Shown: positions 43,688 to 53,594 of the stretch, piece by piece | How positions within the stretch are numbered: position 1 is the stretch's first letter | Layout of the letters: each line of letters opens with the position of its first letter | Source of the DNA: Brachybacterium squillarum M-6-3 | GTDB lineage: Bacteria > Actinomycetota > Actinomycetes > Actinomycetales > Dermabacteraceae | Direction: 5' to 3' | Assembly (NCBI RefSeq): GCF_000225825.1 | Contig: NZ_AGBX01000007.1 | Location: forward strand, 62,001 to 126,000 | Length of the DNA: 64,000 bases | Program-made: the position numbers and the translations under genes | Notes under the pieces: generated by a model | What the model was told of the DNA's origin: nothing | What the model saw: only the letters and a program-made list of their open reading frames with translations | Database searches by the model: none

Positions 43688-45400
43688 TCAGGACTGCTGA
43701 GCGGCCGCCTCGTCCAGGTACCAGGTGGTGGACTCCAGGCCGCGCACGGAGGAGGCCGGCACCGACCAGGGATCGATCTCCCGGTGCCCGTTGGCGGCGG
43801 CCTCGGCCTTCTCGGCGCCCGCCACCAGCAGCCCCACGTGCCGGGCCGAGTTCAGCACCGGCCAGGTCAGGGAGATCCGCTCCGGCGGCGGCTTCGGCGA
43901 GTCCTCGACGGCCACGGCGCTGACGCCGAAGGTGCGCTGCGCCGGGTGCTCTGGGAACAGGGAGGCCACGTGCCCGTCCGGGCCCATGCCCAGCCACAGC
44001 ACGTCGAAGAAGGCCTCGCCGCGGGTGCGGAAGGGGGCGTCGCCCCCGGCCGCGTCGAGCTGCTGGCCGTACCAGGCGGCGGCGTCCGCGAGCGACATGC
44101 CGTCCGCGGTGGAGGGCATCACGTGCAGGTTGCGGGCGGGCAGCCCGGCCGCGGTGAGCGGCTCCACCAGGGACTTGCGCACCTGCACCTCGTTGCGGTC
44201 GGCGTCGTCGGCGCCGACGAAGCGCTCGTCGCCCCACCACAGGTGCAGGCGGGACACGTCCACCCCGGCCTCCGCCAGCGCCGCGGGCAGGGCCGCCGCG
44301 GCGGCCGTGCCGACGCTGCCGCCGGTGACCACCAGGTGCGCGGCGGGACGCTCCTCGAGCGCCGCGGCCAGCTCCCGGGCGGCATCCGCCGCGGCGGTGG
44401 CCGCGACGGCCTGCGCGTCCGCGCCCACCACGTCGGTGGGCTCGGGCTTGCCGGTGGCGTAGGTGGCGGCGTCGTCGATGCCGCTGAAGGCGTGGGTGAG
44501 GACCTCGCTGTACACCTGGTCGGGATCCAGACGGCGCAGCTCCTCCGCCAGCAGCTCGTACAGGGAGCGCTGCGGCATGGTGACGTGCTGGCCCGAGTCG
44601 TCCCCGGGCAGGGTCAGCTCGACGGTGTCCTCGCCGTTGCGGTGCAGGCCGATCACGCCGTCAGGGCGGTGCAGGCGCACCCCGAGCAGGCCGGGGCGGC
44701 CCGCCTCGTCCCCGGTGGGGGCCTCGATGGAGACCTCGGAGCCCAGCGCGGACTGCAGCCAGGCGGCCATCAGCACCACGGAGGGGTCGCCCTCGGCGCC
44801 CATCACCTCGACGGAGGTGGGGGTCGCGACCGGCGGGATCTCGTAGAGGCTCGCCACCAGGCCGCGCCAGTTGGTCAGCCGCGACCAGGCCAGATCCGAG
44901 TCGCCGGAGACGTAGCCGCGGCGCAGCCGCTTCAGCGTCGCCAGCGGCTCGGAGCAGGCGGCCGCGTCGGTGATGCGGCGCTGCGCCATCGTCCCCAGCA
45001 CGTCGTGCGCGGGGGAGGAGGGGGCGTGCTCCGGCCACCAGGTGACGATCGGGGCATCGGGCAGCAGCATCGGCATCACGAGGGTGTCCAGGGCGGACAT
45101 CGACTCGCCGCGGGCCCGCAGGATGATGATCTCGCCGGCGCCCGCGTCGCGGCCCACCCGGATCTCCCCGTCCAGGCCGGACTCCTCGGCGTCGGGCTCG
45201 GCGTCCACCACGATCACCCGGGCGGGGTGCTCGTGGCTGGCCTGCACGGCGGCCTTCAGCGGCTCGTCGATGTCGTCCCCGGTGGCCACGATGATGAGGG
45301 TCAGGACCCTGCCGAGCGTGGTCGCCCCGAAGGTCTCCCGCATCTCGTTCATCTTCTTGGCCAGCGCCGAGGCGGTGGTGTCGGTCAGGGTGGTGATCAC
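43688..45400 (-). CDS. fusion protein: OpcA (glucose-6-phosphate dehydrogenase assembly factor) + 6-phosphogluconolactonase
   Basis: A single 570-aa reading frame. Residues 1 to about 305 match OpcA (MNEMRETFGATTLGRVLTLIIV; IVTWWPEHAPSSPAHDVLG; RRITDAA; LTNWRGLVASLYE), the actinobacterial/cyanobacterial partner of G6PDH. Residues about 322-570 match 6-phosphogluconolactonase (LVVTGGSVGTAAAAAL; LHLWWGDERFVGADDADRNE; LGMGPDGHVASLFPEH; TWPVLNSARHVGLLVAG). There is no stop between them, and an internal GTG near 44431 lacks a Shine-Dalgarno. In other actinobacteria these are two adjacent genes. The GTG start overlaps the zwf stop. Confidence 0.93.
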   Translation of the reverse strand: MITTLTDTTASALAKKMNEMRETFGATTLGRVLTLIIVATGDDIDEPLKAAVQASHEHPARVIVVDAEPDAEESGLDGEIRVGRDAGAGEIIILRARGESMSALDTLVMPMLLPDAPIVTWWPEHAPSSPAHDVLGTMAQRRITDAAACSEPLATLKRLRRGYVSGDSDLAWSRLTNWRGLVASLYEIPPVATPTSVEVMGAEGDPSVVLMAAWLQSALGSEVSIEAPTGDEAGRPGLLGVRLHRPDGVIGLHRNGEDTVELTLPGDDSGQHVTMPQRSLYELLAEELRRLDPDQVYSEVLTHAFSGIDDAATYATGKPEPTDVVGADAQAVAATAAADAARELAAALEERPAAHLVVTGGSVGTAAAAALPAALAEAGVDVSRLHLWWGDERFVGADDADRNEVQVRKSLVEPLTAAGLPARNLHVMPSTADGMSLADAAAWYGQQLDAAGGDAPFRTRGEAFFDVLWLGMGPDGHVASLFPEHPAQRTFGVSAVAVEDSPKPPPERISLTWPVLNSARHVGLLVAGAEKAEAAANGHREIDPWSVPASSVRGLESTTWYLDEAAAQQS

Positions 45401-46959
45401 GGTCGCCTCCAGGTACGTCCGTCGCGGGCGAGCATCTCGTGGGCGGTGTCCGGGCCCCAGGTGCCCGGACGGTAGGGGGCCGGGTCCAGGTTCTCGGCCC
45501 AGTAGGCGGTGATCGGGTCGAGCACCTGCCAGCTGAGCTCGACCTCCTTCTGGCGGGGGAACAGCGGCGGGTCGCCCAGCAGCATGTCCAGGATCAGGCG
45601 CTCGTAGGCCTCGGGGGACTCCTCGGTGAAGTTCATGCCGTAGGCGAAGTCCATCGTCACGTCCCGCACCTCCATCTGGGTGCCGGGCACCTTGGAGCCG
45701 AAGCGGATGGTGACGCCCTCGTCGGGCTGCACCCGGATCACGATGGCGTTCTGGCCCAGGTCCGCCGTGTCCGTGGAGCGGAACGGCAGGAACGGCGCCC
45801 GCTTGAAGACCACCGCGATCTCGGTGACGCGGCGGCCCAGGCGCTTACCGGCCCGCAGATAGAAGGGCACCCCGGCCCAGCGGCGGTTGGCCACGTCCAG
45901 GCGCATCGCGGCGAAGGTCTCGGTGGTGGAATCGGCGGGGATGCCGTCCTCCTCGAGGTAGGGGCGCACCTCCTCGCCGCCCTGCCAGCCGCCGACGTAC
46001 TGGCCGCGCGCGGTGTGCAGGGAGAGGTCCTCGGGCAGCTCGATCGCCGCCAGCACCTTCTCCTTCTCGGCGCGCAGGTCGGAGGCGCGGAAGGAGACCG
46101 GCTCCTCCATCGCGGTCAGCGCCATCAGCTGCAGCAGGTGGTTCTGGATCACGTCGCGCGCGGTGCCGATGCCGTCGTAGTAGCCGGCGCGGGAGCCGAT
46201 GCCGATGTCCTCGGCCATCGTGATCTGCACGTGGTCGACGTAGTTGGCGTTCCAGATCGGCTCGTACAGCTGGTTGGCGAAGCGCAGCGCGAGGATGTTC
46301 TGCACCGTCTCCTTGCCCAGGTAGTGGTCGATGCGGAAGACGTCCTCGGGGCGGAACACCTTCTCCACCACGTCGTTGAGCTCCTTGGCCGACTCCAGGT
46401 CGTGGCCGAAGGGCTTCTCGATGACCACGCGGCGCCAGGAGCCGTCGCGCGGGGTGTTCAGGCCTGAGTTCGCCAGCTGCTCGCAGACCAGCGGGAAGGC
46501 GTCCGGCGGGATCGAGAGGTAGAAGGCGTGGTTGCCGCCGGTGCCGCGGGTGCGGTCCAGCTCGCCGACCACCTCGGTGAGGCGCTCGAAGGCCTCCGGG
46601 TCGTCGAAGGTGCCGGTGACGAAGCGCAGACCGCCGCGGAGCTGCTCGAAGACGCTCTCGGAGAAGCCGGTGCGGCAGAACTCCTCGACGTTCTTCCGCA
46701 CGTACTCGGCGAAGTCCTCGTCGGACCAGTCCCGACGGCCGTAGCCGACCAGGCCGAAGCTCGGCGGCAGCAGCCCTCGGTGGGTGAGGTCGTAGATGGC
46801 CGGCAGCAGCTTCTTGCGGGCCAGGTCGCCGGTGACGCCGAACATCACCATCGAGCTGGGTCCGGCAACCAGCGGCAGGCGGCGGTCGCGGGGGTCGCGC
46901 AGCGGGTTGTCGCCCTCCGACGCGTCGCGCCCCGGGCTGGGCGCAGAGGATTCGGTCAC
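45397..46959 (-). CDS. zwf: glucose-6-phosphate 1-dehydrogenase
   Basis: 520 aa. NADP-dependent first step of the oxidative pentose phosphate pathway. Rossmann GVTGDLARKKLLPAIYDL near residue 42, catalytic RIDHYLGKE with its histidine, and substrate lysine in EKPFGHDL. The GTG start is preceded by an AGGAAGGGA ribosome site. Downstream is the OpcA-Pgl fusion, so G6PDH, its activator and the next enzyme are made from one transcript. Confidence 0.97.
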   Translation of the reverse strand: MTESSAPSPGRDASEGDNPLRDPRDRRLPLVAGPSSMVMFGVTGDLARKKLLPAIYDLTHRGLLPPSFGLVGYGRRDWSDEDFAEYVRKNVEEFCRTGFSESVFEQLRGGLRFVTGTFDDPEAFERLTEVVGELDRTRGTGGNHAFYLSIPPDAFPLVCEQLANSGLNTPRDGSWRRVVIEKPFGHDLESAKELNDVVEKVFRPEDVFRIDHYLGKETVQNILALRFANQLYEPIWNANYVDHVQITMAEDIGIGSRAGYYDGIGTARDVIQNHLLQLMALTAMEEPVSFRASDLRAEKEKVLAAIELPEDLSLHTARGQYVGGWQGGEEVRPYLEEDGIPADSTTETFAAMRLDVANRRWAGVPFYLRAGKRLGRRVTEIAVVFKRAPFLPFRSTDTADLGQNAIVIRVQPDEGVTIRFGSKVPGTQMEVRDVTMDFAYGMNFTEESPEAYERLILDMLLGDPPLFPRQKEVELSWQVLDPITAYWAENLDPAPYRPGTWGPDTAHEMLARDGRTWRRP

Positions 46960-46988
46960 GATGGTCCCTTCCTGGACTCGGACGTGGA

Positions 46989-47022
46989 GAGCACGGCCCG
47001 CCGCGGGAGGCGGACCGTGCTC
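46989..47022 (-). terminator. hairpin between tal and zwf
   Basis: 14-base arms (GAGCACGG-type) with one mismatch and a 6-base loop, 11 bases beyond the tal stop on the minus strand. Confidence 0.6.
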
Positions 47023-47032
47023 GGGGTGGGGA

Positions 47033-48145
47033 TCAGGAGCGGGCGGACTCCACCGAGGCGGAGACCGTGGAGATCAGCTCCTCCCAGGCCTGCTCGAACT
47101 TCTCGACGCCCTCGCGCTCGAGGAGGGCGAACACGTCGGCCAGGTCGATGCCGGCCTCCGCGAGACGTCCGAGCACGGCCTCGCCGCTCTCGGCGGTCTC
47201 GGCCGACAGCGGGGTGCCGGGCTCCGAGTGGTCGGCGACCGCGTCCAGGGTCTTCTCCGGCATGGTGTTCACGCTCGGGTCGGCGACCAGGCGGTCCACG
47301 TAGAGGGTGTCCGGGTACTCGGGGTTCTTCACCCCGGTCGAGGCCCACAGCGGACGCTGCACGTTCGCGCCCTGGGCCTTCAGCGCCGCGAAGCGCTCGG
47401 AGGAGAAGGCCACCAGGTACTCGCCGAAGGCGGCCTCGGCGTTGGCGACGCCGGCGGAGCCGCGCATGGTCTCGGCCTCGCCGCCCAGCTCGGCCAGGCG
47501 CTTGTCGATCTCGGAGTCGACGCGCGAGACGAAGAAGGAGGCCACCGAGTGGATGGTGGAGAGGTCCTTGCCGGCCTCCGCGGCCTGCTCGAGACCGGTC
47601 AGGTAGGCCTCGATCACCTGCTGGTAACGGGCGGCGGAGAAGATCAGGGTGACGTTGACGCTGATGCCTTCGGCGATCACCGCGGTGATGGCCGGCAGGC
47701 CCTCCTCGGTGGCGGGGATCTTGATCATCACGTTCTCGCGGCCGACGATCTCGTGCAGGTGCTTCGCCTGCTCGATGGTCTCGTCGGTCTCGTGGGCCAG
47801 GCGCGGGTCGACCTCGATGGAGACCCGGCCATCGAAGCCGCCCGAGGAGGCGTAGATGTCCGAGAACAGCTCGGCGGCGGCGCGCACGTCGTCGGTGGTG
47901 AGCTTCTCGATCACGGCGTCGACGTCCTTGCCCTCGGCGGCGAGGGCGGCGATGTCCGCGTCGTAGTCCTCGGCGCCGGAGATGGCCGCCTGGAAGATCG
48001 AGGGGTTGGTGGTCACGCCGACCACGTTGCGGCTCTCGATCAGCTCGGCGAGGTTGCCGGTCTGCAGGCGGGAGCGGGAGAGGTCGTCGAGCCAGATGGA
48101 GACGCCGGCGTCGGAGAGGGCCTGGGTGCGGGGGTTGCTCGTCAT
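47033..48145 (-). CDS. tal: transaldolase
   Basis: 370 aa, the longer actinobacterial-type transaldolase. Schiff-base lysine in NVMIKIPAT, preceded by [13 protein letters not shown]-terminal [12 protein letters not shown] and [13 protein letters not shown], and [15 protein letters not shown] are typical. Transfers dihydroxyacetone units between sugar phosphates. ATG with a GGAAGGA ribosome site. It sits between tkt and zwf with hairpins on both sides, suggesting processed or attenuated transcripts. Confidence 0.97.
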   Translation of the reverse strand: MTSNPRTQALSDAGVSIWLDDLSRSRLQTGNLAELIESRNVVGVTTNPSIFQAAISGAEDYDADIAALAAEGKDVDAVIEKLTTDDVRAAAELFSDIYASSGGFDGRVSIEVDPRLAHETDETIEQAKHLHEIVGRENVMIKIPATEEGLPAITAVIAEGISVNVTLIFSAARYQQVIEAYLTGLEQAAEAGKDLSTIHSVASFFVSRVDSEIDKRLAELGGEAETMRGSAGVANAEAAFGEYLVAFSSERFAALKAQGANVQRPLWASTGVKNPEYPDTLYVDRLVADPSVNTMPEKTLDAVADHSEPGTPLSAETAESGEAVLGRLAEAGIDLADVFALLEREGVEKFEQAWEELISTVSASVESARS

Positions 48146-48196
48146 GGGGATTCGTCCTTCCGGGCGCGGGAGCGCCCTGCGTCGAGCGGAGGGGGA

Positions 48197-48232
48197 CCGG
48201 GGCGGGGCCGCGCGGACGCGGCCCCGCCCCGG
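48197..48232 (-). terminator. hairpin between tkt and tal
   Basis: Perfect 16-bp all-GC stem (arms 48197-48212 and 48217-48232, loop CGGA) starting 8 bases beyond the tkt stop. No T tract. Confidence 0.7.
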
Positions 48233-48239
48233 AGGCGGA

Positions 48240-50339
48240 TCAGGCGCGCGAGGCGGCCAGGGAGTCGCGGGCGGCCTCGACCACGGCCTCGGCGGTGAAG
48301 CCGAACTCGCGGAAGAGGGTCTTCGCGTCCGCGGAGGCGCCGTAGTGCTCCAGGGACACGGCGCGGCCGTGCACCCCGAGCAGGCGGAACCAAGGCATCG
48401 CGATGCCGGCCTCGACGGTGACGCGGGCGGTCACCGAGGAGGGCAGCACGGACTCGCGGTAGGCCTCGTCCTGCTCCTCGAACCACTCGAGGGACGGCAT
48501 GGAGACCAGGCGGGTGGCGACGCCCTCGGACTCGAGCTGCTGCTGCGCCTCGGCGGCGTACTGCACCTCGGAGCCGGTGGCGATGAGGATCAGCTCGGGC
48601 TCGCCGGAGGCGGCGTCCTTCATCACGTAGCCACCGCGGGTGAGGCCCTCGGCGGAGGCGTACTCCTCGCGGTCGAAGGTGGGCAGCGCCTGGCGGGACA
48701 GGACCAGGCCGACCGGCCCGGCGTCGCGCTCGAGGGTGGCGCGCCAGGCCACGGCGGTCTCGTTGGCGTCGGCCGGGCGCACGATCGACAGGTTCGGGAT
48801 CGCGCGGTAGGCCGCGAGGTGCTCGACCGGCTGGTGGGTCGGGCCGTCCTCGCCGAGGCCGATGGAGTCGTGGGTCCACACGTAGGTGGCGGGGACCTTC
48901 ATCAGCGCCGCGAGGCGGACCGCGCCGCGCATGTAGTCGGCGAACTGGAAGAAGGTGCCGCCGTAGGGGCGGGTCAGGCCGTGCAGGGCGATGCCGGAGA
49001 CGATGGAGCCCATCGCGTGCTCGCGGATGCCGAAGTGCAGGGTGCGGCCGTAGGGGTTGCCCGGGAACATGTCGGAGCCGTGCTCCGAGGGCAGGAAGGA
49101 GGGCTCGCCCTTCATGGTGGTGTTGTTCGAGCCGGCGAGGTCGGCGCTGCCGCCCCACAGCTCGGGCATCACGGGGGCGAGGGCCTCGAGCACCTTGCCG
49201 GAGGCGGCGCGGGTGGCGATGCCCTTGGCGTCGGCCTCGAAGGTCGGGAAGGCGTCGGCGAAGCCCTCGGGCAGCTCGCGGTTCTCGAGCCGGTCCAGCA
49301 GGGCCGCGTTCTCGGGGTTGGCCTCGCGCCAGGCGTTGTACCGCTGCTCCCACTCGTTGCGGGCGGTCGCGGCGCGCTCGGCGAGGGCGCGGGTGTGGGC
49401 GATGACCTCGTCGGAGACCTCGAAGGTGGCCTCGGGGTCGAAGCCGAGCTCCTTCTTCAGCCCGGCGACGGCCTCGGCGCCCAGGGCGGCGCCGTGCACG
49501 GAGTGGCTGCCGGCCACCTCGGGGGTGGGCCAGCCGATGACGGTGCGCAGGCGGATGAAGGTGGGCTTGTCGGTGACCTGCTGGCCCTCGACGATGGCCT
49601 GCTTCAGCGCGGCGACGTCCTCGACGTACTCGGTGCCGCCGCCCGTCCAGTCGACCTCGCGCACGTCCCAGCCGTAGGCGGCGTAGCGAGCGGCGGTGTC
49701 CTCGGTGAAGGCGATCGAGGTGTCGCCCTCGATGGAGATCTCGTTGTCGTCCCAGATGACGATGAGGTTGCCGAGCTGCTGGGTGCCGGCCAGGGAGCTG
49801 GCCTCGCTGCTCACGCCCTCCTGGAGGTCGCCGTCGGAGACGATCACGTAGGTGAAGTGGTCGAAGGGGCTGGTGCCCTCGGCGGCCTCCGGGTCCAGCA
49901 GGCCGCGCTCGCGGCGCTGGGCCATCGCCATGCCCACGGCCGAGGCGACGCCCTGGCCCAGCGGGCCGGTGGTGATCTCCACGCCGGTGGTGTGGAAGTT
50001 CTCGGGATGGCCGGGGGTCTTCGAGCCCCAGGTGCGCAGCGCCTCGATGTCCTCCAGCTCCAGGCCCCAGCCGCCCAGGTACAGCTGGATGTACTGGGTC
50101 AAACTCGAGTGGCCGGCGGAGAGCACGAAGCGGTCACGGCCGATCCACCGGGGGGCGGTCGGGTCGTGGCGCATGATGTCCTGGTAGAGCAGGTACGCGG
50201 CGGGAGCGAGGCTGACCGCGGTGCCGGGGTGGCCGTTGCCGACCTTCTCCACCGCGTCGGCGGCGAGCACGCGCACGGTGTCCACCGCACGCTTGTCGAG
50301 ATCGGTCCAGCCCTCGGGGGCCTTGAAGGTGTCGGTCAC
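48240..50339 (-). CDS. tkt: transketolase
   Basis: 699 aa. TPP-dependent transfer of two-carbon units. [13 protein letters not shown] and [12 protein letters not shown] at the N-terminus, the TPP-binding [13 protein letters not shown]...[13 protein letters not shown], and the C-terminal [20 protein letters not shown] and [18 protein letters not shown] are complete. The GTG giving [11 protein letters not shown] was chosen because it follows an AAAGGA ribosome site; further in-frame upstream sequence is Arg/Pro-rich and unconserved. First gene of the minus-strand pentose phosphate cluster. Confidence 0.97.
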   Translation of the reverse strand: MTDTFKAPEGWTDLDKRAVDTVRVLAADAVEKVGNGHPGTAVSLAPAAYLLYQDIMRHDPTAPRWIGRDRFVLSAGHSSLTQYIQLYLGGWGLELEDIEALRTWGSKTPGHPENFHTTGVEITTGPLGQGVASAVGMAMAQRRERGLLDPEAAEGTSPFDHFTYVIVSDGDLQEGVSSEASSLAGTQQLGNLIVIWDDNEISIEGDTSIAFTEDTAARYAAYGWDVREVDWTGGGTEYVEDVAALKQAIVEGQQVTDKPTFIRLRTVIGWPTPEVAGSHSVHGAALGAEAVAGLKKELGFDPEATFEVSDEVIAHTRALAERAATARNEWEQRYNAWREANPENAALLDRLENRELPEGFADAFPTFEADAKGIATRAASGKVLEALAPVMPELWGGSADLAGSNNTTMKGEPSFLPSEHGSDMFPGNPYGRTLHFGIREHAMGSIVSGIALHGLTRPYGGTFFQFADYMRGAVRLAALMKVPATYVWTHDSIGLGEDGPTHQPVEHLAAYRAIPNLSIVRPADANETAVAWRATLERDAGPVGLVLSRQALPTFDREEYASAEGLTRGGYVMKDAASGEPELILIATGSEVQYAAEAQQQLESEGVATRLVSMPSLEWFEEQDEAYRESVLPSSVTARVTVEAGIAMPWFRLLGVHGRAVSLEHYGASADAKTLFREFGFTAEAVVEAARDSLAASRA

Positions 50340-50698
50340 GGGTCGTGATTCCTTTCGGCGGGTGGCGGCGAGGTCGCCGCGGGGTCGGCCGTCTCCGCCC
50401 GGCGCGCCCGCCGCGCAGGACGCGGCGTGGGCGCGGGGCGCGAAGTGACACGACCACCCTAGTCCTCCCCGGGACGTTCCGCCGGGCACGTCCACGCTCC
50501 GCCGCCCTGTTCGCGGTGGGCGAAGCGGACGCGCCGTCCCCCTCCCGCGCCGTCCGGGGCGGTGCGGGTCGCAAGCGGGGTGCGAGGTCTCACCCCCGCG
50601 GGGCGCCGCCGCTGCCGGTGCCGGGACCTGGGACCCCGTAGGATGGCGCTGTTCGACGCGGCGCACGGTCGCGACCTCGTCAGGAAGGACGGTGGGCG
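50340..50698. other. 359-base divergent promoter region between tkt and ctaB
   Basis: No gene seen. Minus-strand TAGGGT (50456-50461) is a candidate -10 for tkt, giving a leader of about 110 bases. Plus-strand TAGGAT (50639-50644) is a candidate -10 for ctaB with a leader of about 48 bases. The intervening sequence is Arg/Pro-codon-like GC-rich DNA without recognisable operators. Confidence 0.5.
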
Positions 50699-51661
50699 GT
50701 GACCTCCACCCAGGACGCCCGAGGATCCGCGATCCACGAGGGCTCCCCGAGCACCGCTCCCGCCCCCGAGCGCTCCCCGCGCCGCGTGCTGCGCAACTAT
50801 CTCGCGCTGACCAAGCCGCGCATCATCGAGCTGCTGCTGATCACCACGATCCCCACCATGTTCCTGGCCGCGGGCGGTTTCCCCTCCCCGGTGCTGATCC
50901 TCACCACGATGGTGGGCGGCTACCTCGCCGCGGGCGGCGCCAACGCGCTGAACATGTACCTGGACCGCGACATCGACGCGAAGATGAAGCGGACCCGCAA
51001 CCGTCCGCTGGTGACCGGCGAGATCTCGCCCCGCGCAGGGCTGATCTTCGGCATCGCGATCTCCGCGCTGTCCGCCGTGTGGCTGGGCCTGCTGGTCAAC
51101 GTGGTCTCCGCCGTGCTCGCGGTCGCCGCGATCCTGCTGTACGTCGTCTTCTACACGATGATCCTCAAGCGCCGCACCTCCCAGAACATCGTCTGGGGCG
51201 GCGTGGCCGGCTGCATGCCCGTGCTGATCGGCTGGTCGGCCGTGACCGGAACCGTCTCCTGGACCGCCGTGCTGCTGTTCCTGGTGATCTTCTTCTGGAC
51301 CCCGCCGCACTACTGGCCGCTCGCCGAGAAGTTCACCAAGGACTACGCCGAGGCCGGGGTGCCGATGCTCCCCGTGGTCGCCTCCCGCCGCAGCGTCGCC
51401 ATGCAGATGCTCGGCCACACCGCCGCGATGATCGCCGCGAGCCTCGCGATCATCCCGCTGGGCCACACCGGCTGGGTGTACGGCCTCGCCGCCGTCGGCG
51501 CCGGCGCCTGGTTCGGCTTCCTGGTGGTGCGCTACGCCCTGCGCAGCCGCCGCGGCCTGACCGGCAAGCAGCTCGCCCCGATGACCGTGTTCCACGGCTC
51601 CATCACCTACCTCACGATCCTCTTCGTCGCCCTCGCGATCGACCCCTTCGTGCAGCTGTGA
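50699..51661 (+). CDS. ctaB: protoheme IX farnesyltransferase (heme O synthase)
   Basis: 320 aa with about eight to nine hydrophobic helices. Farnesylates heme B for cytochrome oxidase. The prenyl-diphosphate-binding motif [21 protein letters not shown] is near residue 86, and the second conserved loop [19 protein letters not shown] near residue 199. The GTG start has an AGGAAGGAC site. Its position beside divergent tkt matches other actinobacteria. It overlaps xerD (GTGA), an unusual operon partner. Confidence 0.96.
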   Translation: MTSTQDARGSAIHEGSPSTAPAPERSPRRVLRNYLALTKPRIIELLLITTIPTMFLAAGGFPSPVLILTTMVGGYLAAGGANALNMYLDRDIDAKMKRTRNRPLVTGEISPRAGLIFGIAISALSAVWLGLLVNVVSAVLAVAAILLYVVFYTMILKRRTSQNIVWGGVAGCMPVLIGWSAVTGTVSWTAVLLFLVIFFWTPPHYWPLAEKFTKDYAEAGVPMLPVVASRRSVAMQMLGHTAAMIAASLAIIPLGHTGWVYGLAAVGAGAWFGFLVVRYALRSRRGLTGKQLAPMTVFHGSITYLTILFVALAIDPFVQL

Positions 51662-52647
51662 GCGGCCGCGGCGAGGCCGCCGCCGACCCCGCGGAACAGC
51701 TCGCCCCCACCGCGCGGCGCCTGCTCGAGCAGTACCTCTCCCATCTGCGGATCGAGCGCGGGCTCTCCGCCAACACCCTGGCCGCCTACCGCCGCGACCT
51801 CGTGCGCTACCTGCGCCACCTCGAGGCCGCCGGCGTGGCGGTCGGCTCCGTGGACCCGGCCACCGCCGCCTCCTTCCTGCAGGTGCTGCGCAGCGGTGAG
51901 GACGGGGGAGCGGCCCTGGCGGTCTCCTCCGCCGCCCGCGCGATGGCCGCGGTGCGCGGCCTGCACGGCTTCCTCGACGCCGAGCGCGCCTCGGACACCG
52001 GCGACCCCACCCGGGTGGTGCCGAGCCCCGCCCTGCCCCGGCGGCTCCCGCATCCGCTGCCGATCGCCGAGGTCACCGCCCTGCTGGAGGCCGCCGGCAG
52101 GCCCGGAACCGGCCGCGACGCCGCCGAGCGGGCCCTGCGCGACCGGGCACTGCTGGAGATCCTCTACGGGCTCGGCGCCCGCATCTCCGAGGCCGTGGGC
52201 CTGGACGTGGACGACGTCGACCGCGAGCAGCGCTCCGCCGTGCTGCGCGGCAAGGGCGACAAGCACCGCGTGGTGCCCGTCGGCGGCTACGCCCTGGACG
52301 CCCTGGACGCCTACCTCACCCGGGGCCGCCCCACCCTGGCCCGCCGTGGCCGGGGCACCCCCGCGATCCTCCTCGGCTCCCGCGGCACCCGCCTCACCCG
52401 GCAGGCCGCCTGGCAGATCGTCCAGCGCGCCGCCCAGGCCGCCGGCATCACCGCCGAGGTGAGCCCGCACACCCTGCGGCACTCCTACGCGACCCACCTG
52501 CTGCAGGGCGGCGCGGACGTGCGCGCCGTGCAGGAGCTGCTGGGCCACGCCTCCGTGACCACCACCCAGCTCTACACCCAGGTCACCGTCGACTCCCTGC
52601 GGGAGGTGCACGCCCAGGCGCATCCCCGCGCCCGGCGTGCCCCCTGA
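51658..52647 (+). CDS. xerD: site-specific tyrosine recombinase XerD
   Basis: 329 aa. N-terminal SAM-like core-binding domain ([23 protein letters not shown]) and C-terminal catalytic domain with the R-K-H-R-H-Y set visible in [44 protein letters not shown]. With XerC it resolves chromosome dimers at dif. No integrase-type features or att site are seen nearby, so it is the housekeeping enzyme. GTG start inside the ctaB stop. Confidence 0.95.
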   Translation: MSGRGEAAADPAEQLAPTARRLLEQYLSHLRIERGLSANTLAAYRRDLVRYLRHLEAAGVAVGSVDPATAASFLQVLRSGEDGGAALAVSSAARAMAAVRGLHGFLDAERASDTGDPTRVVPSPALPRRLPHPLPIAEVTALLEAAGRPGTGRDAAERALRDRALLEILYGLGARISEAVGLDVDDVDREQRSAVLRGKGDKHRVVPVGGYALDALDAYLTRGRPTLARRGRGTPAILLGSRGTRLTRQAAWQIVQRAAQAAGITAEVSPHTLRHSYATHLLQGGADVRAVQELLGHASVTTTQLYTQVTVDSLREVHAQAHPRARRAP

Positions 52648-52655
52648 GTGGGGCT

Positions 52656-52661
52656 TAGACT
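52656..52661 (+). promoter_or_regulatory. -10 element (TAGACT) for parA
   Basis: TAGACT lies 8 bases after the xerD stop and predicts a leader of about 54 bases for the parA-rluB-tyrA operon. Confidence 0.5.
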
Positions 52662-52721
52662 TGGGCGGCCCCAGGGCGGCGCCGCGGCCCGCCCCGACCA
52701 CGACGACGACAGGACATCCTC

Positions 52722-53594
52722 GTGAGCCCCTCCTCGCACCAGCAGCTCGACATCGACCTCGGACCCACCGGTCGTCCGATGCCCGAGCTGCCGGAGCCCG
52801 CCCCCCTGGACGGCCACGGGCCCGCCCGGATCATCTCGATGGTGAACCAGAAGGGCGGGGTGGGGAAGACCACCAGCGTCATCAACCTCGGCGCGGCCCT
52901 CGCGGAGCTCGGCCGGAAGGTGCTGCTGGTGGACCTGGACCCGCAGGGCGCCCTCTCCGCCGGCACCGGCGTGAACCCCTACGAGCTCGACGTGACCGTC
53001 TACAACCTGCTGATGGACCGCTCCCACGAGGTGCGCGACGTGATCCAGGAGACCAGCACCGAGAACCTGGACGTGCTGCCCGCCAACATCGACCTCTCCG
53101 CCGCCGAGGTGCAGCTGGTCAACGAGGTCGCCCGCGAGATGGCGCTGGCCCGGGTGCTGCGCCAGGTCTCCGACGACTACGACGTGATCATCATCGACTG
53201 CCAGCCCTCCCTGGGCCTGCTCACCGTGAACGCGCTGGCCGCGAGCCACGGCGTGATCATCCCGCTGGAGGCCGAGTACTTCGCGCTGCGCGGCGTGGCC
53301 CTGCTGGTGGAGACCATCGAGAAGGTCCAGGACCGCATCAACCCGCGGCTGGAGATCGACGGCATCGTCATCACCATGTTCGACCCGCGCACCCTGCACG
53401 CCCGCGAGGTCTGCCAGCGCGTGGTCGAGGCCTTCCCGGACAAGGTATTCCACACCACCATCAACCGCACCGTGAAGTTCCCCGACGCCTCCGTCGCGGC
53501 CGAGCCGATCATCTCCTACGCCGGATCCACCAAGGGGGCCGACGCCTACCGGCAGCTCGCCCGGGAGCTCATCTCCCGTGGCGCCGCGGCCTGA
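52722..53594 (+). CDS. ParA-family ATPase
   Basis: 290 aa. Deviant Walker A KGGVGKTTSVINLG near residue 45 with the signature lysine, Walker A' LLVDLDPQGALSAG, and Walker B IIIDCQPSLGLLTVNAL. This is the second actinobacterial ParA-like protein that usually precedes scpA-scpB and is distinct from the parAB pair at oriC. No parB is adjacent. Start GTG. It abuts rluB (TGATG), with scpA and scpB missing from the position where they are commonly found. Confidence 0.92.
   Translation: MSPSSHQQLDIDLGPTGRPMPELPEPAPLDGHGPARIISMVNQKGGVGKTTSVINLGAALAELGRKVLLVDLDPQGALSAGTGVNPYELDVTVYNLLMDRSHEVRDVIQETSTENLDVLPANIDLSAAEVQLVNEVAREMALARVLRQVSDDYDVIIIDCQPSLGLLTVNALAASHGVIIPLEAEYFALRGVALLVETIEKVQDRINPRLEIDGIVITMFDPRTLHAREVCQRVVEAFPDKVFHTTINRTVKFPDASVAAEPIISYAGSTKGADAYRQLARELISRGAAA

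Noticed and set aside
51658..52647. Tyrosine recombinase as a mobile-element integrase
   Set aside because: Length, motifs and position beside the parA/rluB cluster match housekeeping XerD.
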